A stretch of 5,960 nucleotides of DNA, taken from the NCBI GenBank assembly GCA_034189695.1, contig JAXHUA010000005.1, forward strand, positions 1-5,960. Direction: 5' to 3'. Origin of the DNA: JAXHUA01 sp034189695 (GTDB lineage: Bacteria; Chloroflexota; Dehalococcoidia; E44-bin15). This document shows, piece after piece, positions 1-5,675 of the stretch; position 1 is the stretch's first letter; every line of letters starts with the position of its first letter. The translations under genes and the position numbers were made by a program. The notes under the pieces were generated by a model. That model did not search any database. It saw nothing but the letters and a program-made list of their open reading frames with translations, and was not told the DNA's origin.

Positions 1-139
1 GGTAGAGGAAGGCATTCCCTGACTTGCCTGCCTCATACTTGTCGTTCGCTCCGTTGTCGGCGGCGAAGACTGCTGTTGGCGCCACAGTGACTGCGAGCAG
101 CAGCACTGCCACCAGCACAATGACCCATCCCTTTCCCAT
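1..139 (-). CDS. Secreted protein with signal peptide, N-terminal fragment (C-terminus outside window)
   Basis: Seen: an ATG at 139-137 on the minus strand is preceded by a strong Shine-Dalgarno (GGAGGGAG, 144-151) and opens 46 codons to the window edge. Residues 1-5 (MGKGW) carry one lysine. A hydrophobic core rich in V, L and A follows (about 6-18), then a small-residue site ending AVFA-A near residue 26-27, which is a textbook Sec signal peptide. The mature part begins polar (DNGANDKYEAGKSGN). Codon use is ordinary GC-rich. No domain is identifiable from so short a piece. Context: it sits behind a long leader holding a GEMM-I riboswitch and an intrinsic terminator, so it is probably an exported or surface protein under cyclic-dinucleotide control. 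It could be an adhesin, pilus-associated protein, cytochrome or hydrolase; the visible sequence does not decide. Confident that it is a real gene, not of its function. Confidence 0.8.
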   Translation of the reverse strand, partial: MGKGWVIVLVAVLLLAVTVAPTAVFAADNGANDKYEAGKSGNAFLY

Positions 140-322
140 TTTGCTCCCTCCTTTTACGCGGATGTTTGTCAACAAGGTCTGGAGACGTGTTTCGCGCTGT
201 TTGAGGCAGACCTCCCTTCTAGACGCGCAAGTGATGGAGGGCCGGAAATCGGGCCGCCCCGTGTCAAACGCACACCGGTGCGTGTACGCCCTGTCGGCCG
301 GGAGGCGGGTTGCGACAAAGAA
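140..322 (-). other. Leader between riboswitch terminator and secreted-protein start
   Basis: This 183-nt stretch has no supported gene. On the minus strand it is the 5' untranslated region that is made only when the terminator at 323-350 is read through. It holds one perfect GC-rich hairpin (ACGCAC / GTGCGT, 268-273 with 278-283, 4-nt loop) without a following U-tract, and the ribosome binding site at 144-151. A TTGACA-like hexamer near 162-170 on the minus strand has no credible -10 partner. The length suggests the leader may have a further regulatory role, but I see no known motif. Confidence 0.5.
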
Positions 323-350
323 AAGGCCTTTCTCATCCGAGAAAGGCCTT
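323..350 (-). terminator. Intrinsic terminator of the riboswitch expression platform
   Basis: Seen: AAGGCCTTTCTC (323-334) and GAGAAAGGCCTT (339-350) form a perfect 12-bp inverted repeat with a 4-nt loop. Read on the minus strand the stem runs directly into a T-rich tail (TTTTCTTTG across its 3' base and 322-316), as in a Rho-independent terminator. On the plus strand the stem is followed by GTGTATATAT, a poorer tail, so the minus direction is favoured. It lies about 25-30 nt downstream of the GEMM-I aptamer and 184 nt before the secreted-protein start, the normal place for a transcription-control platform. Confidence 0.85.
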
Positions 351-377
351 GTGTATATATGGAGCTCCCATCCGTCC

Positions 378-470
378 CTCCTTCGGTAGCCTGGCAATCC
401 TGGTCGAAGCCTTCGACCGTAGACCCATGGCTTTGCGTCCCACGGTTTCCCGTGGTTTGCCTTTATCGGT
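378..470 (-). ncRNA. GEMM-I cyclic-di-GMP riboswitch aptamer
   Basis: Seen on the minus strand, in order: the conserved block GGCAAACC (461-454); a perfect CCACGG-GAAA-CCGTGG hairpin with a GNRA tetraloop (455-440); the invariant GACGCAAAGCC (439-429); ATGGGTCTACGG; a 7-bp hairpin GGTCGAA-GGC-TTCGACC (418-402); and the closing TTGCCAGGCTACCG (397-384), the usual tetraloop-receptor/3' segment. These match the class consensus as I remember it, with the expected order and spacing. Known: c-di-GMP-I riboswitches bind c-di-GMP, and a GEMM-Ib subset with A at the position equivalent to Vc2 G20 prefers cGAMP. By my hand alignment that base here is G, which favours c-di-GMP. The exact P1 ends are uncertain because flanking pairing is weak. 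The output is the terminator at 323-350 and the secreted-protein gene at 1-139. Confidence 0.93.
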
Positions 471-609
471 CAGGGTATTCGGATTACTACTCTGCGGTTA
501 TTGTGCGATGGACATCTTTACGAGCATTTCACAGCGCAGTGCCGTCCGTTGGTGACCTGGGATTGGAACCTGCGCGCATACTCTTCGCTTGATGTCCCAG
601 TCACTCATC
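471..609 (-). other. Unassigned, potentially structured leader upstream of the aptamer
   Basis: No supported gene. If transcription starts near 603 from the promoter at 610-639, this is about 130 nt of RNA before the aptamer. On either strand it contains CTGGGA/TCCCAG (557-562 with 595-600), which would fold the very 5' end of that RNA, and a second nested arm CTGCG/CGCAG (492-496 with 534-538) enclosing a TGTG/CACA pairing. Neither matches an RNA family I know. The segment could instead be spacer DNA if the true promoter is closer to the aptamer. Confidence 0.35.
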
Positions 610-639
610 ATTGTCCGTCTGACGCCCTCAAACTGTCAA
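610..639 (-). promoter_or_regulatory. Sigma-70-type promoter for the riboswitch/secreted-protein transcript
   Basis: On the minus strand a perfect TTGACA -35 (639-634), an 18-bp spacer and GACAAT as -10 (615-610, four of six consensus bases) predict a start near 601-604. This is upstream of the riboswitch and downstream of the permease genes, so the secreted-protein gene likely has its own transcript. The -10 is imperfect. Confidence 0.5.
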
Positions 640-754
640 GATTGACAAACCTATCGCTTCTCACCCTTTCCTACAAATCTGGTCAGAGCCGGGTCGTTGG
701 CCGACGCCTTCGGTCTGGCTCACACGCAACGCGTTCTCAAAGCCTGGATGCCCC
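640..754. other. Intergenic stretch after the permease gene
   Basis: No supported gene. A possible compound hairpin (GAGCC/GGCTC, 686-690 with 717-721, with inner GTCG/CGAC at 693-696 and 702-705) lies just past the permease stop and might terminate or stabilise that transcript, but it has no U-tract. Confidence 0.3.
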
Positions 755-1318
755 TCACTCCTCGGATGAGCCAGGTTCAGACGTTGTTTCAGGCTGGTGC
801 GGCGCCAGGAAGCCAACCGCAAAGCCGACACCTATCGACCCCGCCATGGTGAGCAGGGTCAGCAGAATGACGTATAGCCAGCCGAAGTAGGAGACCATTA
901 TGGGCAGAAGCAGGGGTTTGACGGCCCTGTTGCCCAGGAAGATGGCCAGCATGGTGTCGCCCGCACCCTTTGCCCGCAGCTCTCGGAGGAGCGGATACCA
1001 GGCGTAGATCGGCCCCATGGAGATAATGCCGGCGGCGGCCGCCAGGACAACGCCTCTTGCGCCGGCCTCCTTGCCGAGGAATCGAGCGACGTGCGCTGGC
1101 TTCAGGAAGAGGTTCAGTGCCAGCATCAGGACGAAGACCAGGGTGAGGGGCACGAGGATGCTCAGGAAGATACTGCCGCTGGCTGAGAGGGCCCTTACGG
1201 TCGTGTCGGGATAGAGGGCGTAGAGAATGCCGTAGAGCACCAGTACTGACAACGGGAACAGAAGCACACGCGGCAATCGTATTTTTCCACCCTGACCCTG
1301 AGTATCACTATTCTTCAC
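755..1318 (-). CDS. ArsP/DUF318-like permease half-protein (second half of a split permease)
   Basis: Integral membrane protein of 187 residues if it starts at GTG 1318, which makes a 4-base GTGA overlap with the upstream gene's stop and has a GGGTGG ribosome site. A GTG at 1327 would add three residues but lacks a good site. Hydrophobic segments lie at about 18-37, 50-72, 88-107, 121-141 and 145-170, and the C-terminus is acidic (SEPGSSEE). The segment SMGPIYAWYPLL (100-111), then KGAG (117-120) and FLGNRAVKPLLLP (127-139), has the layout of the predicted-permease signature (G-x-P-CSC-G-x-x-P ... G ... FL ... P), but the usual cysteines are absent. Family members are normally about 300 residues or more with two such halves. 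Here the partner half is encoded by the overlapping upstream gene, so the two products probably form one complex. The substrate is unknown. Family assignment is from pattern only. Confidence 0.75.
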   Translation of the reverse strand: MKNSDTQGQGGKIRLPRVLLFPLSVLVLYGILYALYPDTTVRALSASGSIFLSILVPLTLVFVLMLALNLFLKPAHVARFLGKEAGARGVVLAAAAGIISMGPIYAWYPLLRELRAKGAGDTMLAIFLGNRAVKPLLLPIMVSYFGWLYVILLTLLTMAGSIGVGFAVGFLAPHQPETTSEPGSSEE

Positions 1319-2118
1319 TGGGACCACCCGTATGCCAGGCCCATGAGCAACGCCGTGACGACCGCTATGAGTATCGCCATGACCAACGATAGCCCGTTCC
1401 GCAACAGAGCGAAGACTTTCCCCAGTGCCGCCATCTCAGCGGGCAACTGAATGACTCCAACGCTCACCCACGCGATGATGAAGCCGGTGACCGCGAACAG
1501 GCTTACGCCGAGGCCGAGCAGCTCGCCGCCGATGACGTAGCTGTTCACTGGATTGCCGGCGAACAGGCTGCCGAATAGAGCGCCCAGCAGCGTGTCGACC
1601 GCCGGGTTGCCGGAGAAAACGGACAGCAGCAGAGTCCGCGGGACGAAGGCGTTGAACAGGCCAATGAGCAACACCACGCCTACCAGTAGCGGCAACATCA
1701 TGCCGAACTGCCTTGCAGAGCTGGCAAGCGCCTGGACGACCGCATCCTTGCTGAGGTTGAACCATCGGGGGCTGGTGACGGGTTCGGGCGTGGCCCGCGC
1801 CAGGTCGCCGTCGCTATACTTCTTCAGGACGTCTCTCGCCCTGCCACGCAGCCCGGTGTAGACCTCAATGCCGCTTGCCGCCAGCTGGTTTCTTGCGGTC
1901 GGGCTGCACCAGCCGGTGAGAACGGCCATCACCTCGTTACTGACTGCCAGCACAACCGCCTGCATGCTGGCACCTCGCTTGGCCGTGGCCCCGGGGTTTG
2001 GCACCGCCTCGACAGCGCCGGTATCGAGGTCCACAATCAACAGGTAGGGGGAGGTACCGAAGCGTGGTGATACCTCTGCATCAAGGTGTGGGTCCTCGGT
2101 TGAGACCGCGATCCTCAT
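1315..2118 (-). CDS. NifX/NifB-C-like cofactor-binding domain fused to an ArsP/DUF318-like permease half
   Basis: 267 residues, starting at ATG 2118 behind a strong AGGGAGG (2124-2130). Residues 1-110 match the dinitrogenase iron-molybdenum cofactor biosynthesis fold (NifX/NafY/NifB C-terminal, MTH1175 type): MRIAVST, LDAEVSPRFGTSPYLLIVD, NPGA (41-44), a GAS-Q block (49-53), then TGWCSPTARNQLAASGIEVY. Residues 138-158, 175-195, 203-222 and 243-263 are hydrophobic membrane segments. FAGNPVNSYVIGGELL (186-201), then FAVTGFIIAW (208-217), resembles the CSC-bearing permease signature with the cysteines replaced by N, S and Y. Known: the soluble domain binds Fe-Mo-type clusters or related metal cofactors in nitrogenase maturation, and stand-alone copies are common in anaerobes without nitrogenase. 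Inference: a cytoplasmic metal or cofactor sensor attached to a split transporter completed by the downstream overlapping gene. C71 sits where family members vary and could be a ligand. No nif genes are visible here. Confidence 0.82.
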   Translation of the reverse strand: MRIAVSTEDPHLDAEVSPRFGTSPYLLIVDLDTGAVEAVPNPGATAKRGASMQAVVLAVSNEVMAVLTGWCSPTARNQLAASGIEVYTGLRGRARDVLKKYSDGDLARATPEPVTSPRWFNLSKDAVVQALASSARQFGMMLPLLVGVVLLIGLFNAFVPRTLLLSVFSGNPAVDTLLGALFGSLFAGNPVNSYVIGGELLGLGVSLFAVTGFIIAWVSVGVIQLPAEMAALGKVFALLRNGLSLVMAILIAVVTALLMGLAYGWSQ

Positions 2119-2369
2119 GTGTGCCTCCCTGGTCTCTGTGTGGTGTGGTGGAGTCGGTCTTCAAGAAAGTACCACAGAGCTATCTCGTTATAAAGCCCTC
2201 TGTAGGACCTGCGGCCGGTTTCAGCCTCGCGCGCGGCTTCGTGAAGGTGAAACCCGTCGGCGAGTGGGGCGCCCAGCACGGCGCGCCGTAGGGCTGTGCA
2301 GTCGGTCGTATTGACACCTGCTCGCTGGGTATTTACACTTCCTATGACATCGATTCCGGGGTTTGTGGT
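2119..2369. promoter_or_regulatory. Divergent intergenic region between the permease pair and the zinc-ribbon/LemA/HtpX cluster
   Basis: 251 bp without a supported gene, between divergently read genes, so it must carry promoters for both directions. The plus-strand promoter is clear (2311-2339, listed separately). For the minus direction, the A/T-rich patch around 2185-2195 (TTTATAA on the minus strand) is the only candidate and lacks a good -35 box. The rest is GC-rich without repeats I can recognise. Confidence 0.55.
2311..2339 (+). promoter_or_regulatory. Sigma-70-type promoter for the zf-TFIIB/lemA/htpX cluster
   Basis: A perfect TTGACA (2311-2316), an ideal 17-bp spacer and TACACT (2334-2339, four of six consensus bases) place the transcription start near 2346, only about 24 nt before the ATG at 2370. 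No other promoter of comparable quality lies upstream of lemA or htpX, so this may drive all three genes. Confidence 0.7.
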
Positions 2370-2783
2370 ATGAAGTGCCCTGCGTGTGGCAAAGAGACGA
2401 TAGTTGTTGAGCACGAAGATATCGAGCTTGACTACTGTGTGAATTGCTCCGGCGTGTGGTTCGACGCGGGCGAGCTTGAGCTGCTCCTGGAGACGATGGA
2501 AGTGGATGGCGCCCGCCTGTCGGTGGAGGGCATCCTGACGTCTCCTGAGGCTCCATCCAAAGAGAAGAAGCGCAGGTGCCCTATCTGTGGCAGAAGGATG
2601 AAGAAGGCAACGCTGGGCCGCGACCCCGCAGTTGTCATCGATGCGTGTCCGCGGGAACATGGGCTCTGGTTTGACAGCGGGGAGTTGGGCCAGTTGGTAG
2701 CCCAACTCCCAGACAGACTGGACTCACAAGGGCGCGTCATCACGTTCCTGGGAGAGGTCTTCAAGGCGGGGCCCGGCGGTTGA
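2370..2783 (+). CDS. Tandem zf-TFIIB zinc-ribbon protein
   Basis: 137 residues, soluble, with two copies of the bacterial TFIIB-type zinc-binding domain. Copy 1 (residues 1-40) has CPAC (C3, C6), then DYCVNCSGVWFDAGELE (C23, C26). Copy 2 (69-110) has CPIC (C70, C73), then DACPREHGLWFDSGEL, where the fourth ligand position is a histidine shifted by one (C93, H97), a variant I recall from this family. A charged linker (EAPSKEKKRR, 60-69) joins them. Known: these small proteins are widespread, poorly characterised, and often found next to membrane-protein genes. The ATG at 2370 has only a weak ribosome site (GGGG and TGTGGT upstream) and a short leader. It is followed after 93 bp by lemA on the same strand, suggesting shared function. 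DNA, RNA or protein binding are all possible; the sequence does not say which. Confidence 0.88.
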   Translation: MKCPACGKETIVVEHEDIELDYCVNCSGVWFDAGELELLLETMEVDGARLSVEGILTSPEAPSKEKKRRCPICGRRMKKATLGRDPAVVIDACPREHGLWFDSGELGQLVAQLPDRLDSQGRVITFLGEVFKAGPGG

Positions 2784-2876
2784 ACGGCCCTTGTGGTGGA
2801 GGTCGCGGGCGGCGCACTTTCAGCAACGTGGTCTGTATTGACGAGGCATAGGCACTGACTGCCGAGGAGGTTTCAC

Positions 2877-3440
2877 ATGATTGCACTGTGGGTGGTCATC
2901 GGTATCGTCGTAGTCCTGTTGATCTGGTTCATTTTCATCTACAACGGTCTGGTGAGGTTGCGCAACCAGGTGCGAAACGCGTGGGCACAGATCGACGTCC
3001 AGCTCAAGCGGAGGCATGACCTCATACCGAACCTGGTCGAGACGGTGCGGGGGTACATGAAGTTCGAGCGGGAGACGCTGGAGGCGGTCACCAATGCGCG
3101 CAATCTGGCCCAGAAGGCGATCGGGACCGGGGTTGGCGCCCAGGGCAAGGCAGAGGCGGAGTTGAGCGGGGCTCTGGGGAGGCTGCTCGCGGTTGTGGAG
3201 AACTATCCTGACTTGAAGGCCAACCAGAACTTCCTTGCCCTCCAGGAGGAACTGACCTCGACGGAGAACAAGATCAGCTTCTCGCGCCAGTTCTACAATG
3301 ACTCCGTGTTGAGGTACAACAACAAGACACAGATGTTCCCCTCCAATATGGTGGCGGGGATGACCGGCTTCAGAGCGAGCGAGTTCTTTGAGGTGGAAGT
3401 GGCTGCGGAAAGGGAGGCGCCAAAGGTCAGCTTCAGCTAG
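2877..3440 (+). CDS. lemA: LemA family membrane protein
   Basis: 187 residues, the usual family length. One N-terminal membrane helix (about residues 3-22) is followed by a long helical cytoplasmic or exposed domain. The hallmark block is clear: NAWAQIDVQLKRRHDLIPNL (residues 34-53), continuing into VETVRGYMKFE, then the ENYPDLKANQNFLALQEEL region and TENKISFSRQFYNDSVLRYN. The ATG at 2877 has a strong GAGGAGG (2864-2870) at good spacing. Known: LemA proteins are often encoded beside HtpX/M48 proteases or TPM-domain genes and are thought to act with them in envelope homeostasis; the exact molecular role is unresolved. Here htpX follows after only 17 bp, so the two are almost certainly co-transcribed and probably translationally coupled. 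Confident in family and start. Confidence 0.96.
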   Translation: MIALWVVIGIVVVLLIWFIFIYNGLVRLRNQVRNAWAQIDVQLKRRHDLIPNLVETVRGYMKFERETLEAVTNARNLAQKAIGTGVGAQGKAEAELSGALGRLLAVVENYPDLKANQNFLALQEELTSTENKISFSRQFYNDSVLRYNNKTQMFPSNMVAGMTGFRASEFFEVEVAAEREAPKVSFS

Positions 3441-3457
3441 CGATTAGTGCGTGACCA

Positions 3458-4678
3458 ATGTGGGAACAGATAAGGTCGAATCAACTCCGGTCGGTGGTGC
3501 TCGTCGTCGCTCTGGGGGCGTTGCTGCTGCTGATCGGCTATTTCCTCGGCGTGGCCCTGCTCGGCAGCGCCATTGCAGGCCTGGTGATTGCGCTCGTCGT
3601 ATGGCTCGTTATGAATCTCATCGCCATCTTCCAGGGCGATAGCATACTGCTGGGACTGTCCAGGGCGAGGAAGATCGAGCGGGACGACTATCCTCAACTG
3701 TATAACATAGTTGAGGAAATGAAGATCGCGTCGGGGCTGGAGAAGATGCCCGATGTGTACATCATCGACGACCCGGCATTGAACGCATTCGCCACGGGTC
3801 GTGACCAGAAACGTGCGTCAGTGGCGGTGACCTCGGGGCTTCTCCAGAAGCTCAACCGTGACGAGTTGCAGGGCGTCATCGGGCATGAGATTGCGCACAT
3901 AAAGAACCGCGACGTCCTCCTGATGGCGATGTGCGGGGTGCTCCTGGGCACCATTGTGATCCTGGCGTGGTTCGCCACGCGTTCACTGTTCTTCGGCGCT
4001 ATGTTCGGCGGAAGGCGCACTTCGTCCGCAGGTGGTGGCGGCGGCTACGCTCAGCTCATAATCCTCGCTGTAGGTATCGCGCTGATGATACTGGCGCCGA
4101 TCCTGGCATACCTCATCTACTTCGCCATCTCCAGGAAGCGGGAGTACCTTGCGGATGCGTCTTCCGCTCTGTACACCAGGTACCCGGAGGGGCTGGCGTC
4201 GGCGCTGGAGAAGCTCGCCGGTTCGACAGTGGAGTTGAAGTCGGCGAACCAGGCGACAGCTCCGATGTACACCGTCAATCCGTTTCGCAAGAAGGGCAGA
4301 GCGGCCAGCGACCTCAGCAGCACGCACCCGCCTATCTCGGAGCGGATACGCATACTGCGCTCCATGGCTGGTGGAGCATCCTTCGCTGACTACGATATGG
4401 CGTACCGCCAGGTGCACAAGGGCGGAGGAAGAGCCATGTCCGCGGCCAGCCTGGCGTCTGTGGGGGCGGTCCCTGTGCGAGCCGCGTCTCCCGATGCCGG
4501 GCCGGTTGAGCCTGGGCCAGCGAGGGCGAAGCGCGCCCGCGAGGTGTCGGACGTGATGTGGAAGCTGAGCGACTACACCACCATCAACTGCCCCTGCGGC
4601 ACCAAGCTCAAGGTGCCGCCCAAGTTCAAAGGCTCTCGCGTCAGATGCCCGCACTGCGGCAGGGTGCACTCCCTGTAA
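3458..4678 (+). CDS. htpX: HtpX-like M48 membrane metalloprotease with C-terminal zinc ribbon
   Basis: 406 residues. Two N-terminal membrane helices (about 13-32 and 34-58) precede the M48 protease domain. The zinc site is HEIAH (H143, E144, H147), with the third ligand E229 in KREYLADA. NAFATG (109-114) and THPPISERI (289-297) are further HtpX-type landmarks. Two more membrane segments lie at about 155-182 and 197-224, separated by a glycine-rich loop. Classical HtpX is about 290 residues. Here an Ala/Pro-rich linker (about 323-366) leads to an added zinc ribbon with CPC (C378, C380) and CPHC (C397, C400). Known: HtpX degrades damaged or misfolded membrane proteins. The ATG at 3458 is the first possible start, since an in-frame TGA lies 6 bases upstream; there is no good ribosome site, so translation probably relies on coupling to lemA. 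The zinc ribbon could bind substrate, regulate activity or sense metal (inference). Confidence 0.95.
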   Translation: MWEQIRSNQLRSVVLVVALGALLLLIGYFLGVALLGSAIAGLVIALVVWLVMNLIAIFQGDSILLGLSRARKIERDDYPQLYNIVEEMKIASGLEKMPDVYIIDDPALNAFATGRDQKRASVAVTSGLLQKLNRDELQGVIGHEIAHIKNRDVLLMAMCGVLLGTIVILAWFATRSLFFGAMFGGRRTSSAGGGGGYAQLIILAVGIALMILAPILAYLIYFAISRKREYLADASSALYTRYPEGLASALEKLAGSTVELKSANQATAPMYTVNPFRKKGRAASDLSSTHPPISERIRILRSMAGGASFADYDMAYRQVHKGGGRAMSAASLASVGAVPVRAASPDAGPVEPGPARAKRAREVSDVMWKLSDYTTINCPCGTKLKVPPKFKGSRVRCPHCGRVHSL

Positions 4679-4713
4679 GCCCTCTCCGATCCGAACGAAG
4701 AACTTCGCAGGGC
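4679..4713. terminator. Possible hairpin between convergent genes
   Basis: GCCCT/AGGGC (4679-4683 with 4709-4713) encloses CGAAG/CTTCG (4696-4700 with 4703-4707), directly after the htpX stop and before the convergent MBL gene end. The position suits a shared terminator, but there is no U-tract and the outer and inner stems are not continuous, so the call is weak. Confidence 0.25.
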
Positions 4714-4739
4714 GGAGCTGGGTCGCCTTCACCCGTGGA

Positions 4740-5675
4740 CTACTGGAAGACGTAGGTCGTCCCGACGACGTTCAACACGAACTGCTCCGGCATTTCCCTG
4801 GCAAACTGGTTGACGGCATTCCATCCGGTGCAGTGCATTGGGACGACGAAGTCCGGTGCTATCTTCTTCATCTCCGCGATGGTCGGCTCGATAAGAGGCT
4901 CGAACAGCGGGCCGGTAAGGTGAAACCCGCCGAGCACCGCGTGCACCTTCTCGGTCAGCGCCACCTTCTGAGCGTGTTTAACCGTGTTGATGATGCCGGC
5001 ATGGGCACAGCCGCTCATCACCACCAGCCCCTTCCCTTTCACCTTGACCGCGACTCCCTGGTCGTCGCGGAATGGGTCAGTGACCCACTCGTCGTTGATC
5101 CTGGCCTCAGCCCACGCGAAGCCGGTCTCGAAGTCGGTCACTCGCTCCACCTCGCCGAGCACGAGCATGAGGTCTGAGGCCAGGGTCGACGGTTCGCTCA
5201 CCCTGCGGACATCGACGCCCGCCTGCTCTAGGGCCGATTCGTCCAGTCTCGGCAGCTCAAACAGCATCACGCCGCGGACGTTCAGGCGGCGCTCAAGAAA
5301 GGCGTCTGGATGCAGGACGAGCGGGATTCCCTTTCTGGCGCGTTCCAGGAACCCGGCCAGTCCCCCGAAGTGGTCGAGGTGACCGTGGCTCAGGACGGCT
5401 GCCTCCACCTGGCCGAAGTCGACGCCGAAGACAGTTGCATTGTGGACAAGACACGCCGTCGAAATGCCGGCGTCCATGAGGACCGCGTGTTCCTCGGAGC
5501 CAGCATACACTTTGACAAGGAATGAGAGGCCGTGTTCCGCCAGGGGGGCGTCGGTGGCGGCTACCGCCGGCCGCTGGGCGACCTCGGTGTTCTGGCGGAC
5601 AAACAGATCGGTGTAGTTGTCGACCAGGACAGTTATCTCCACTCTGTCCGCTTCGCGCAACGCCACTGCACTCAT
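4740..5675 (-). CDS. MBL-fold metal-dependent hydrolase, COG1237 / RFA-P synthase-like
   Basis: 311 residues, starting at ATG 5675 behind AGGAGG (5685-5690). Metallo-beta-lactamase fold: VLVDN near the N-terminus (16-20), the LMDAG strand (66-70), the metal motif SHGHLDHFGGL (96-106; H97, H99, D101, H102), SGCAHAGIIN (221-230, H225), GGFHLTGP (249-256, H252) and a terminal PMHCTGWN (279-286, H281). The GCAHAG-I-N and HCTG blocks are typical of the COG1237 branch, whose archaeal members are annotated as a methanopterin-pathway synthase (dihydropterin ribofuranosylaminobenzene phosphate synthase). Bacterial members occur without methanopterin genes and their substrates are unknown. No signal peptide, so cytoplasmic. 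It is convergent to htpX, has its own promoter and shows no functional link to its neighbours. The fold is confident; the substrate is not. Confidence 0.9.
   Translation of the reverse strand: MSAVALREADRVEITVLVDNYTDLFVRQNTEVAQRPAVAATDAPLAEHGLSFLVKVYAGSEEHAVLMDAGISTACLVHNATVFGVDFGQVEAAVLSHGHLDHFGGLAGFLERARKGIPLVLHPDAFLERRLNVRGVMLFELPRLDESALEQAGVDVRRVSEPSTLASDLMLVLGEVERVTDFETGFAWAEARINDEWVTDPFRDDQGVAVKVKGKGLVVMSGCAHAGIINTVKHAQKVALTEKVHAVLGGFHLTGPLFEPLIEPTIAEMKKIAPDFVVPMHCTGWNAVNQFAREMPEQFVLNVVGTTYVFQ

Noticed and set aside
535..585. Short minus-strand reading frame of 16 codons (MRAGSNPR...) upstream of the aptamer
   Set aside because: No clear ribosome site and no family resemblance; it would be within a structured leader and is likely chance.
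557..600. tRNA-like T-arm (GGTTCCAATCC on the minus strand followed by CACCA) within a CTGGGA/TCCCAG hairpin
   Set aside because: The T-stem does not pair, the enclosed length is far too short for a tRNA, and no anticodon arm is present.
724..780. CCTGG/CCAGG inverted repeat around the permease stop as a terminator
   Set aside because: Inner pairing leaves an impossible 2-base loop or needs bulges, and there is no U-tract.
501..890. Plus-strand open frame across the riboswitch-upstream region into the permease gene
   Set aside because: It runs antisense to the permease end, has no ribosome site and shows no protein-like pattern.
2115..2705. Long minus-strand frame across the divergent intergenic region and the zinc-ribbon gene
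   Set aside because: It is antisense to a well-supported tandem zf-TFIIB gene and its translation is low-complexity without motifs.
3983..4732. 249-codon minus-strand frame opposite htpX
   Set aside because: Typical antisense frame in GC-rich DNA; the plus-strand protein has intact catalytic and zinc-ribbon motifs.
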